Source of the DNA: Candidatus Eiseniibacteriota bacterium
GTDB taxonomy: Bacteria > Eisenbacteria > RBG-16-71-46
Length of the DNA: 34,044 bases
Reading direction: 5' to 3'
Assembly (NCBI GenBank): GCA_005893225.1
Contig: VBOT01000021.1
Span: 10,969-45,012 of the forward strand
The position numbers were made by a program, and so were the translations under genes. Position 1 is the first letter of the stretch. The number at the start of each line of letters is the position of its first letter. This document shows positions 16,468 through 23,218 of the stretch, in pieces. The notes beneath the pieces are model-generated. The model ran no database searches and had not been told where the DNA came from. It saw nothing but the letters and a program-made list of their open reading frames with translations.

Positions 16468-17733
16468 ATGCGTCACGCTCTTCGCGCGGTTGCTGTCGCC
16501 CTCCCCCTGATCTCGCTCGGAATGCTGGTCTGGCCTCGTGGCGGCGCCACCGTGCCGCTCTACGCGGCGCGCACCGGGCTCATGTGTGCGAACTGCCACT
16601 TCGACCCCAACGGCGGCGGCCCGCGCAACGACTTTGGCTTCGCCTTCGCCCGCAACCGGCACAGCCTCGAGCCCGAGGACAGCACCAGCGCGTGGCATGA
16701 CCTCTCGGTGGTGAACCGGGTGGGCGACAACATGCCGGTCTATTTCGGGCTCAACCACCGGGTCCTGCTCCTGGGCAACACCACGGTCAAGACCGACTCC
16801 CTCGACCGGCTGGCGTTCTTCAACATGGAGAATGCGATTCACATCGCGTTCCAGCCCCACCCGCGGCTGGCGCTCGTGCACACCCAGGATGGGGCAACGC
16901 CCCGCGAGTCGTTCGGCTGGATCGGAGGATTCCCGTGGGACGGATACATCAAAATCGGAGCCTTCAGGAATCCCTTCGGGCTGCGGATGGACGACCACAC
17001 GGTGGCGACGCGCCAGGGGTTCCTGGATTTCTTCACCGTTCCCTCGGGCCTCGCCAACCTGGTGCAGAGGACGTTCCTTCCTTATGACCCGCGCAGCACC
17101 GACGAGGGCATCGAGGTTGGCGCGACTCGCTCGGGATTCTACGGGCGCGTGGCTCTCACCAACGGAAGCTCGTCCCTCTTCGCGCCTCCCGGTTTCGGGA
17201 ACTCGTTCGCGGAAGCGAAGGCGGTCAAGCTGGGCTACGGGAACACGTTCTTTCACGCTGCGGCATCCTTCTACGACGACTACCAGAAGAATCCCATCAC
17301 CTTTACGCTGCCTCCTGCTTTCCCCATCCGGCGCGCCTCGCGCTGGGGCTTCTTCGCTCTGACCCATTACCGGCGCCTCGCCCTGCTGGGCGAGATCGCG
17401 GCCGGAACCGACGAGTTCGAGTTCTCGGAGGCCAAGCGGAACCTGCTGGCGGGTTTCGCCGAGGCCGACTACGCGCCCATGCGCTCGGTCAACTTCAGGT
17501 TCCGCTACGACCACGTGAACCTGGACAACAGGCGATACATACTCATCAGTGGCCCCGCGGACGGACTGAACACCCACGACCGCTATTCGGTGGAGGGGGA
17601 GTACGTGCCGGTTCCTTTCGCCGAGCTGCGCTGGACGCTGCGCTTCATCCAGCACAAGTTCGGAGGGAATTCCCTGGTCGGCGACGTCCCGGACGAGCGG
17701 CAGGGCTACCTGCAGTTCCATTTCTCGTACTGA
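16468..17733 (+). CDS. Predicted outer-membrane monoheme cytochrome-porin fusion (Cyc2-like)
   Basis: Start chosen at ATG 16468, directly after a strong AGAGGAGG site; the 92 codons upstream in the track ORF are shadow. The 421-aa product has an N-terminal signal sequence (HALRAVAVALPLISLGMLVW) and, just after the likely cleavage, one heme c motif: YAARTGLMCANCHFDPNGGG (CxxCH), then FGFAFARNRH. The rest alternates polar and aromatic residues as beta-barrel strands and ends YLQFHFSY with a terminal aromatic, the usual C-terminal signature of outer-membrane barrels. A single N-terminal CxxCH followed directly by a barrel is the plan of Cyc2, the porin-cytochrome used for extracellular iron oxidation. 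Here the barrel is about Cyc2-sized; iron oxidation itself is inference. A cupredoxin gene follows 143 bp downstream. Confidence 0.8.
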   Translation: MRHALRAVAVALPLISLGMLVWPRGGATVPLYAARTGLMCANCHFDPNGGGPRNDFGFAFARNRHSLEPEDSTSAWHDLSVVNRVGDNMPVYFGLNHRVLLLGNTTVKTDSLDRLAFFNMENAIHIAFQPHPRLALVHTQDGATPRESFGWIGGFPWDGYIKIGAFRNPFGLRMDDHTVATRQGFLDFFTVPSGLANLVQRTFLPYDPRSTDEGIEVGATRSGFYGRVALTNGSSSLFAPPGFGNSFAEAKAVKLGYGNTFFHAAASFYDDYQKNPITFTLPPAFPIRRASRWGFFALTHYRRLALLGEIAAGTDEFEFSEAKRNLLAGFAEADYAPMRSVNFRFRYDHVNLDNRRYILISGPADGLNTHDRYSVEGEYVPVPFAELRWTLRFIQHKFGGNSLVGDVPDERQGYLQFHFSY

Positions 17734-17745
17734 GGCTGCGCCCGG

Positions 17746-17803
17746 CTCCATCCGCGCCCTTCGTGGATTCCCCATGTTGGGATACGTAGAACCACGGATG
17801 GAG
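17746..17803. other. Stem-loop after the cytochrome-porin gene
   Basis: CTCCATCCG (17746-17754) pairs perfectly with CGGATGGAG (17795-17803) across 40 bases, which contain an alternative CGTGG/CCACG pairing. It lies between the porin stop and the cupredoxin start, so it could be a partial terminator, a processing site or attenuator. No U-run. Confidence 0.35.
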
Positions 17804-17876
17804 CACGGGCCACGCGCCGTGTAGCCTTGTCCAGGGTTCGTCCAGCGTCACCTCTCGACCGAAGAGGAGATCGGCC

Positions 17877-18236
17877 ATGGCATCGCACCGCACCCAGCAC
17901 CTTAGGATTCTGCGGCAGGCAGGGCCTGTCCTGGCTCTCACGTTCATACTGGCCCTCGGCCTTCGTGACACCGCGCCACCGGCCGCCGCCAGCCCGCACG
18001 CGGGCCACGACGCGGGCATGCCGATGACCGACGAGGCCATGCAGCGGTGGGTCGACCAGTGGTTCTCCCAGCTTCCCGAGGTTGGCGGCCGCGGCGGACA
18101 CGTTCCTCGTGGGCCCCAACTCCAGTTTCCGGTTCGACACCGACGGCAACCTGAGCACGGCCATCGACACGGCCAAGATTCAGGTGGGCCAGTCGATCCT
18201 CTGGCGCTGGGTCACCGGATCGCACACCATCACTAA
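17877..18236 (+). pseudogene. N-terminal frame of a frameshifted cupredoxin gene
   Basis: ATG 17877 follows AGAGGAGA and opens a signal peptide (LRQAGPVLALTFILALGL) and a His/Met-rich mature N-terminus (PHAGHDAGMPMTDEAMQRW). Protein-like sequence continues to QWFSQLPEVG; after that this frame is low-complexity nonsense (GGRGGHVPRGPQ...) to a chance stop. The cupredoxin domain continues in the next frame (18082..18714). Deleting one T in GAGGTTGGCGG restores PEVAAAADTFLVG and a single 278-residue protein. Treat 17877..18714 as one gene with a +1 lesion near 18079-18084: a sequence error, a recent mutation or, less likely, programmed shifting. Confidence 0.8.
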
Positions 18237-18714
18237 CGGCAACGGGTCCCTGGACCCGCAGGCGGGGATCTTGTTCGACGTACCGAGCACCTCGGCCGCT
18301 CCCCTGTTCACGTTCACATTCAACTCGGCAGGAACGTTTCCGTTCTTCTGTCGCCCTCACGAGTCCTTCGGCATGAAGGGTGTGGTCGTCGTCTCGACTC
18401 CAGCCGGCGTGCCGCCGGTCGCAGGCGGCAACATCGCGATCGGATTCACGTCGGGTCCGGCTCCGAATCCGAGCCGCTCGGGAGTGAGTTTCGGCTTTGC
18501 ACTCAGGGAAGGCGGCCGCGTGGAGGCCCAGGTCCTCGACGGCCAGGGGCGGGTGATCGCGACGGTCATGGATCGGGACGTCGAGGCGGGATCCCATACC
18601 GAGGCCTGGGACGGGCGGACGAGAACGGGAGCCCGGGCCCCTGCGGGCATTTACTACTTGCGCTTGCGACTCCCGGGGTTTGCAGGCACGCGCCGCATCG
18701 CGCTCGCCCGCTGA
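18082..18714 (+). CDS. Cupredoxin (type 1 copper) domain plus FlgD/T9SS-type C-terminal domain (C-terminal frame)
   Basis: The nominal start is a TTG inside the gene; the true N-terminus is in the frame starting at 17877. Residues ~5-110 form a plastocyanin/azurin-like fold with the copper ligands in place: the first His in TGSHTITNG, then Cys, His and Met in FFCRPHESFGMKG. The last ~75 residues form a sorting-type domain (APNPSRSGVSFGF...LDGQGRV...AGIYYLRLRLPG). Cupredoxins shuttle single electrons; the C-terminal domain suggests surface attachment or release through a type IX-like system rather than the free periplasm. The cytochrome-porin directly upstream is a plausible redox partner. The 3' end overlaps the hyuB tail on the other strand by about 60 bp. 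Confidence 0.82.
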   Translation: MAAAADTFLVGPNSSFRFDTDGNLSTAIDTAKIQVGQSILWRWVTGSHTITNGNGSLDPQAGILFDVPSTSAAPLFTFTFNSAGTFPFFCRPHESFGMKGVVVVSTPAGVPPVAGGNIAIGFTSGPAPNPSRSGVSFGFALREGGRVEAQVLDGQGRVIATVMDRDVEAGSHTEAWDGRTRTGARAPAGIYYLRLRLPGFAGTRRIALAR

Positions 18715-20432
18715 AGCAGGCTGCCGACAAACCCGGACCCACGCGCCGTGTGGGTGCCCCCGGAGTTCTCGTCCTCGGCTTTGTCGGCAGCCTGCAAGGG
18801 GCGCACCCGCGGCGCGCCGAAGCCACCCCCGCCCGGGCTCGCGACCGTCAGCACCGCTCCCTCCCGCAGGTCGATCTGGAACTTGCCGGGCATGAGCCTC
18901 GGCGCGGCGTCGCGGCGTTCCTGCACCAGGTTCTCGCCCGGCCGCCCGGCGGCCCCACCCTGGAGGCCGTAGGGCCCGCGCGAGCGCCGGTCCGAGATCA
19001 CCGTGACCCGCGACCGAGCGAGCAGCTCGACCACGCGCTCGATGCCGTCGCCGCCGCGGAAGCGACCCTGCCCGCCGCTCCCGCGGCGGATCCTGGTCGC
19101 GAGCACGCGGATCGGATAAGCATGCTCGAGTGATTCGATCGGCGTGTTCCGGGTGTTGGTCATGTGGCCCTGCATCGCCGAGGCGCCATGCCACCCGGGG
19201 CCGGCCCCGTGCCCGCCGGCGAGCGTCTCGTAGTAGGCGAACGGCCGCCCGCTCAGAGGCTCCGTCCCCCCGATCAGAAGGTTGCTCATCGTGCCGTAGC
19301 TCGCCGCGGGCACGCGGTCGGGCAGCGCCTGCGCCAAGGCACCGAGCACCACGTCGACGATGCGCTGCGAGGTCTCGACGTTCCCCGCGGAAACCGCGGC
19401 GGGCGGCAGTGGGTTCACCACCGTGCCGCGTGGGGCTATGACCTCGATCGGCCGGAACGCGCCGTCGTTGACGGGGAAGTCGCCGCCCAGCACGCAGCGC
19501 AGCGCGTACGAGGCGGCGGCCCTGGTCACCGGCTCGACCGCGTTCACCGGCCCGGCCGTCTGCGGGCTCGAGCCGGTGAAGTCGACCCGCACGCGATCGG
19601 CGCCGATCGTGAGCGTGGCCGCGATCCTCACCGGCTCGGGCGTGAGCCCGTCGTCGTCGAGCGCGTCCTCGAAGCGGAAGGTGCCGCGCGGCAGCTCGCC
19701 GATCGCGGCCCGCACGCATCGCTCGGCGTGATCCATCAGGAGTGCCGCAGCGCGGCGGAGCTCGGCCGCCCCGCGGCGCCGCGCCCACTCCCCGAGCCGG
19801 CGCGCCCCGGTGGCCTGCGCGCCGAGCTGGGCGTCGAGGTCGGCGCGCCGCTCGTCCGGCGTGCGCACGTTGGCCAGCAGCAGGCGCAGGACGTCGGGGA
19901 CCGGCCGGCCCGCGCGCGCCAGGAACACCGGTGGGATGCGCAGGCCTTCCTCGTACACCTCCCGCGCGAGCGGCATCGAGCCCGGCGCGGCGCCGCCGAT
20001 GTCGGCGTGGTGGGCGCGCGTCGCGACGAAGAAGTCGGGCGAGCCCGAGCGCGTGAGCAGCACCGGCGAGACCAGCGTCAGGTCGGGAAGGTGCGTGCCG
20101 CCCGCGAACGGATCGTTGAGCATCACGGTGTCGCCGTCCCGGAACGGCCCGAGCTCGAGCGCCGCCTCGACGGCGCGCGGCAGGCTCCCCAGGTGGACCG
20201 GGATGTGCGCGGCCTGGGCCACCAGGCGGCCTCTCGGGTCGAACACCGCGCACGAGTGGTCGAGCCGCTCCTTGATGTTGGGCGAGTGCGCGGTCCGCAT
20301 GAGGGTGGCTCCCATCTCCTCGGCGGCGGCGGCGAACAGGCCCTGGTAGAGAGCGAGACGCACGCCCTCGCCGGGCCGCGGCTTCTCCCGGCCCCGGGCG
20401 CCCCGGCGAGCGCTCCTCGCCCGCCCCCTCAT
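18654..20432 (-). CDS. hyuB: Hydantoinase B / N-methylhydantoinase (oxoprolinase) beta subunit
   Basis: ATG 20432 overlaps the hyuA stop (ATGA), indicating translational coupling; the 379 codons upstream in the track ORF are shadow of hyuA. The 592-aa frame is typical HyuB: LALYQGLFAAAAEEMGATLM, RTAHSPNIKERLDHSCAVFD, HIPVHLGSLPRAV, MLNDPFAGGTHLPDLTL, ARAHHADIGGAAPGSMP, GNVETSQRIVDVVLGALAQA, GGHGAGPGWHGASAMQGHMTNTRNTPIESLE, and SPGGGGFGAP near the end. With HyuA it performs ATP-dependent opening of hydantoin or 5-oxoproline-type rings in the cytoplasm. After GGGGFGAPRVRP the ORF runs ~45 residues through repeat element 2 into the antisense of the cupredoxin 3' end, so the natural C-terminus was probably replaced or extended. 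Confidence 0.9.
   Translation of the reverse strand: MRGRARSARRGARGREKPRPGEGVRLALYQGLFAAAAEEMGATLMRTAHSPNIKERLDHSCAVFDPRGRLVAQAAHIPVHLGSLPRAVEAALELGPFRDGDTVMLNDPFAGGTHLPDLTLVSPVLLTRSGSPDFFVATRAHHADIGGAAPGSMPLAREVYEEGLRIPPVFLARAGRPVPDVLRLLLANVRTPDERRADLDAQLGAQATGARRLGEWARRRGAAELRRAAALLMDHAERCVRAAIGELPRGTFRFEDALDDDGLTPEPVRIAATLTIGADRVRVDFTGSSPQTAGPVNAVEPVTRAAASYALRCVLGGDFPVNDGAFRPIEVIAPRGTVVNPLPPAAVSAGNVETSQRIVDVVLGALAQALPDRVPAASYGTMSNLLIGGTEPLSGRPFAYYETLAGGHGAGPGWHGASAMQGHMTNTRNTPIESLEHAYPIRVLATRIRRGSGGQGRFRGGDGIERVVELLARSRVTVISDRRSRGPYGLQGGAAGRPGENLVQERRDAAPRLMPGKFQIDLREGAVLTVASPGGGGFGAPRVRPLQAADKAEDENSGGTHTARGSGFVGSLLQRASAMRRVPANPGSRKRK
18716..18795. repeat. Stem-loop repeat element 2 (perfect 16-bp arms)
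   Basis: GCAGGCTGCCGACAAA (18716-18731) and its exact reverse complement (18780-18795) flank 48 bp that contain an inner hairpin (ACCCACGC/GTGTGGGT). The right arm and its flank, TCCTCGGCTTTG.CGGCAGCCTGC, closely match the right arm of element 1. It lies one base beyond the cupredoxin stop and within the 3' end of hyuB, where it codes for LQAADKAEDENS and beyond. Confidence 0.8.
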
Positions 20433-22600
20433 CGCGGCCCTCGTGCCGGGCGCGCCCTCACGAGCACCAGCGTCCCGGTGCCGTGGAGGCGAGCCGTCCA
20501 TCCCGGAGCGATCCAGAGCGTGGCCCCTTCCTCGGCCACGATCCCTGGCCCCGGCGCGGAGAACCGGGCCGGCAGCGCGGCGCGCTGCCACACCGGGGCG
20601 CGGAGCCACCGGCCGTCGTGATGAACGCGGGCCGTATCCCGCGGCTCGCCCAGGCGACGCGTTGGAACGGAATCGCCGCCGCCGGGCAGCTCGTCGCCCG
20701 GCAGAGCGCCGCGCACGTCCACGGTCACGACCTCGACCCCCGAGCGGCGGTCGGCGAAGCCGAAGCGGCGGGCGTGCTCGCGGTGGAAGCGCTCCTCGAG
20801 CCCGGGGCCGTATGGAAGCGAGAGCTCGTGCGACTGGCCCCTGTACCTCACCTCCGCCCAGCGCTCGAGGCGCACGCGCGCCCGCTCGGAAGGCGAGAAC
20901 TCCGCGAGCATCGCCGCCTGGAGCTCGTCCAGCGCTCGGCCGAGGCTCGTCTCTTCGCTCGCCTCGATCAGCACCGAGCGGCTGCGCTCGCGCCGCGAGC
21001 CTCCGTTGAGCGCCCCGATCGCCGAGAGCAGACCCGCGTGGCGAGGGAACAGGACGACGGCGCATCCCAGCGAGTCGGCCAGCGCGCAGGCGTGGAGCCC
21101 CCCGGCGCCGCCGAAGGCCACCAGGCCCGCGCCGCGCGGATCCTCCCCGCGCTCGACCGAGACGCGCCGCAGCGCCGCCGCCATGTGGAACTCGGCGACC
21201 TCGATCACCCCGTCCGCGGCCTCGAGGGCACCCATCCCCCCCAGCCGCCGGCCGAGCGCCGCGAGCGCCCTTGCCGCCGCGCGGCGATCGAGCCGCAGCG
21301 CGCCTCCGGCCATGCTCTGTCCCGGGATGCGCCCGAGCACCACCAGGGCGTCGGTGACGGTGGGAGGACCGCCGCGCCCGTAGCATGCGGGGCCCGGGAC
21401 CGCGCCCGCGCTCTGGGGGCCCACGTGCAGCAGGCCCCCGGCGTCGACCGCGGCGATCGACCCGCCTCCGGCCCCGATCGTGTGCAGGTCGAGCGAGGGG
21501 AGCTGGATCGGGAAGCCCGCCACCTCGCGGGCCCGCCGGCGCGGCAGCTCGCCGGCAACGAACCCGCAATCGGTCGAGGTGCCCCCGATGTCGAGCGTGA
21601 GCGCTCGCTCGAAGCCACAGGCGCGCGCCACGTCCCGGGCGGCCTTGAGCCCGCCCGCCGGTCCCGAGAGGAGCTGGGTCACCGGCTCGCGCGCCGCGCG
21701 CGCCGGGGTCGTGGTGCCGCCGTGCGACAGGACGATCTCGAGAGAGGCCGGCGTCCCGCGCGAGAGCCGCGTGAGATAGGAGGCGACGCGCGGAATCAGG
21801 TAAGCGTTGGCGACGGTGGTGGAGAGGCGCTCGTACTCCCGCACCTCGGGACAGACCGCCGAGGAGCGGGTGACCGGGACGCCGAGGCGCGCGAGGGCGC
21901 GCTCGAGGCGCCGCTCGTGCGCGGGGTTGGCGTAGGCGTGGAGCAGGCCGATCGCGATTGCCTGCGGGCGGCTCTCCCGCGTCTCGCTCGCGGCCTTGCG
22001 AAGCCCGGCCGGACCGAGTGGCTCGAGAATCTCACCCTTGGGCCCGGTGCGCTCGGACACGCCGACGCGACGTGACGCGGGGACCAGCGGCTCGGCGCGA
22101 CGCGGGGCCAGGGCGTAGAGGTCGGGACGATCCTGGCGGCCGATTTCGATCAGGTCCTCGAAGCCGGCCGTGGTGACGAGCGCCACGCGCGCGCCGCTTC
22201 TCTCGAGCAGCGTGTTCGTGGCCACCGTCGAGCCGTGCCGCACGCGCGTCGCGCGCCCGGCGCCGAGGCGGCGGAGCCCCTCGAGCACGGCGCGCTCGGG
22301 GCTTCGCGGGGTCGAGGGGAGCTTGAGCGCCACCAGCCGGCCGCCGGCGAGAGCGACGAAGTCGGTGAACGTGCCGCCGGTGTCGACGCCCACGGCCCGC
22401 GGAGCTACGCGCCGAGCTTCAGGCCTGGGCGAGGAGGAGCCGTCCGAGGGCCTCTGCAAGACCCGCGGCCTCCGACCTCCTGTCTTCGGTCGCTCACTCG
22501 CGACGCGGGCTCCGGCTCCTGCCTCCGCGCGCGAGAGTCTCGCTACAGCCCTCGGACGGCTCCTCCTCGCCCGGTCCCTGGTTCCAGAGCCGTTGGTCAT
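20429..22600 (-). CDS. hyuA: Hydantoinase A / N-methylhydantoinase (oxoprolinase) alpha subunit
   Basis: The core is unmistakable HyuA: VGVDTGGTFTDFVAL (nucleotide-binding), RHGSTVATNTLLERSGA, TTAGFEDLIEIGRQDRPDLY, ANAYLIPRVASYL, SHGGTTTPARA, LTLDIGGTSTDCGFV, TIGAGGGSIAAVD, GPACYGRGGPPTVTDALVVLG and RYRGQSHELSL. The start is debatable. ATG 22600 overlaps the stop of the upstream VTT gene (ATGA) and is in frame, giving 723 aa, but its first ~70 residues cross repeat element 3 and are low-complexity. GTG 22393 begins exactly at the conserved domain and gives 654 aa, but has no ribosome site. I prefer 22600 on coupling grounds. HyuB follows with another ATGA overlap. The ring substrate is not readable. 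Confidence 0.88.
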   Translation of the reverse strand: MTNGSGTRDRARRSRPRAVARLSRAEAGAGARVASERPKTGGRRPRVLQRPSDGSSSPRPEARRVAPRAVGVDTGGTFTDFVALAGGRLVALKLPSTPRSPERAVLEGLRRLGAGRATRVRHGSTVATNTLLERSGARVALVTTAGFEDLIEIGRQDRPDLYALAPRRAEPLVPASRRVGVSERTGPKGEILEPLGPAGLRKAASETRESRPQAIAIGLLHAYANPAHERRLERALARLGVPVTRSSAVCPEVREYERLSTTVANAYLIPRVASYLTRLSRGTPASLEIVLSHGGTTTPARAAREPVTQLLSGPAGGLKAARDVARACGFERALTLDIGGTSTDCGFVAGELPRRRAREVAGFPIQLPSLDLHTIGAGGGSIAAVDAGGLLHVGPQSAGAVPGPACYGRGGPPTVTDALVVLGRIPGQSMAGGALRLDRRAAARALAALGRRLGGMGALEAADGVIEVAEFHMAAALRRVSVERGEDPRGAGLVAFGGAGGLHACALADSLGCAVVLFPRHAGLLSAIGALNGGSRRERSRSVLIEASEETSLGRALDELQAAMLAEFSPSERARVRLERWAEVRYRGQSHELSLPYGPGLEERFHREHARRFGFADRRSGVEVVTVDVRGALPGDELPGGGDSVPTRRLGEPRDTARVHHDGRWLRAPVWQRAALPARFSAPGPGIVAEEGATLWIAPGWTARLHGTGTLVLVRARPARGPR
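22427..22572. repeat. Stem-loop repeat element 3 (perfect 25-bp arms)
   Basis: The 25-base arm at 22427-22451 is the exact reverse complement of 22548-22572, separated by 96 bp. The centre contains TTCGGTCGCTCACTCGCGACG, similar to CTCGGTCGCTCCTCGCTGCGACG in element 1, and a GCGAGA-g-TCTCGC hairpin. The arms are unrelated in sequence to those of elements 1 and 2. The element lies between the VTT gene stop and the conserved start of HyuA, in frame with hyuA. Confidence 0.8.
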
Positions 22601-23130
22601 GCGCTCGACCGCGACGCGCGACGCTTGCGCCATCGATCGATTAGGACCCCCACCACCACCGCGCCGGCCGCCGCGAGGAGCACCCAGAGGGGAATCCGCA
22701 CCTTGCTGCCGATCAGCGCCAGCGCGTAGAAGTACGGCATCGAGCCCAGGAACGTGGCCAGGCCGTAGAGGTGGACCGGATAGCCGATCGTCGCGGCCAC
22801 GAGCTTCAGGGGAGCATCGGGCAGGGGTGTGGCCCGGGCCGTCACGAGCGCCAGGAACGAGGCCGAGGGATAGCTCTTGAGCGCCGCCTGGAGCTTCTCG
22901 CGCGACGGCGCGAAGCGCTTCATCCACGGCTGGCCCGATCCCAGGATCCAGCGCAGGAGCAGGAGCTGGATCGAGCTCCCGAGCGCGCTCGAGGCGCCTC
23001 CCGCGACCGCCAGCAGCACCGGGGGATGGTAGCGCCCGTAGTGGAGCAGCAGCACGGTCGAGGCGAACGAGAACGTGGCCCCGTCCAGAAACAGCAGCAG
23101 GCACAGGAACCAGAGCGCCTGGCCGGTCAC
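22597..23130 (-). CDS. VTT-domain (TVP38/DedA-like) membrane protein
   Basis: A 177-aa, very hydrophobic protein with about four to five helices and a basic C-terminal tail (RWRKRRASRSSA). Family-like features are the small-residue segment AVAGGASSALGSSIQLLLLRWILG, the amphipathic KRFAPSREKLQAALKSYPSASFLAL stretch, TARATPLPDAPLKLVAATIGYPVHLY, and FLGSMPYFYALALIGS. These fit the VTT/SNARE-associated superfamily, whose bacterial members are implicated in lipid scrambling and envelope homeostasis. The start is a GTG with no visible Shine-Dalgarno; no better start exists in frame. Its stop overlaps the hyuA ATG, though a functional link to hydantoinase is not obvious. Confidence 0.75.
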   Translation of the reverse strand: MTGQALWFLCLLLFLDGATFSFASTVLLLHYGRYHPPVLLAVAGGASSALGSSIQLLLLRWILGSGQPWMKRFAPSREKLQAALKSYPSASFLALVTARATPLPDAPLKLVAATIGYPVHLYGLATFLGSMPYFYALALIGSKVRIPLWVLLAAAGAVVVGVLIDRWRKRRASRSSA

Positions 23131-23218
23131 GAGCGGCGCTCGCCGGCGCCACGACCGGGAACGCGGAGGACGCCTGCGGCGGCAGGAGCCCTTCGGCTGC
23201 GCCGCGGGCGGATCGAGC

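Noticed and set aside
16162-17775. 537-aa minus-strand ORF opposite the cytochrome-porin
   Set aside because: Arg/Glu/Val-rich shadow; the plus strand has a ribosome site, signal peptide and CxxCH.
20483-22075. 530-aa plus-strand ORF opposite hyuA
   Set aside because: Shadow composition and contradicted by continuous HyuA homology on the minus strand.
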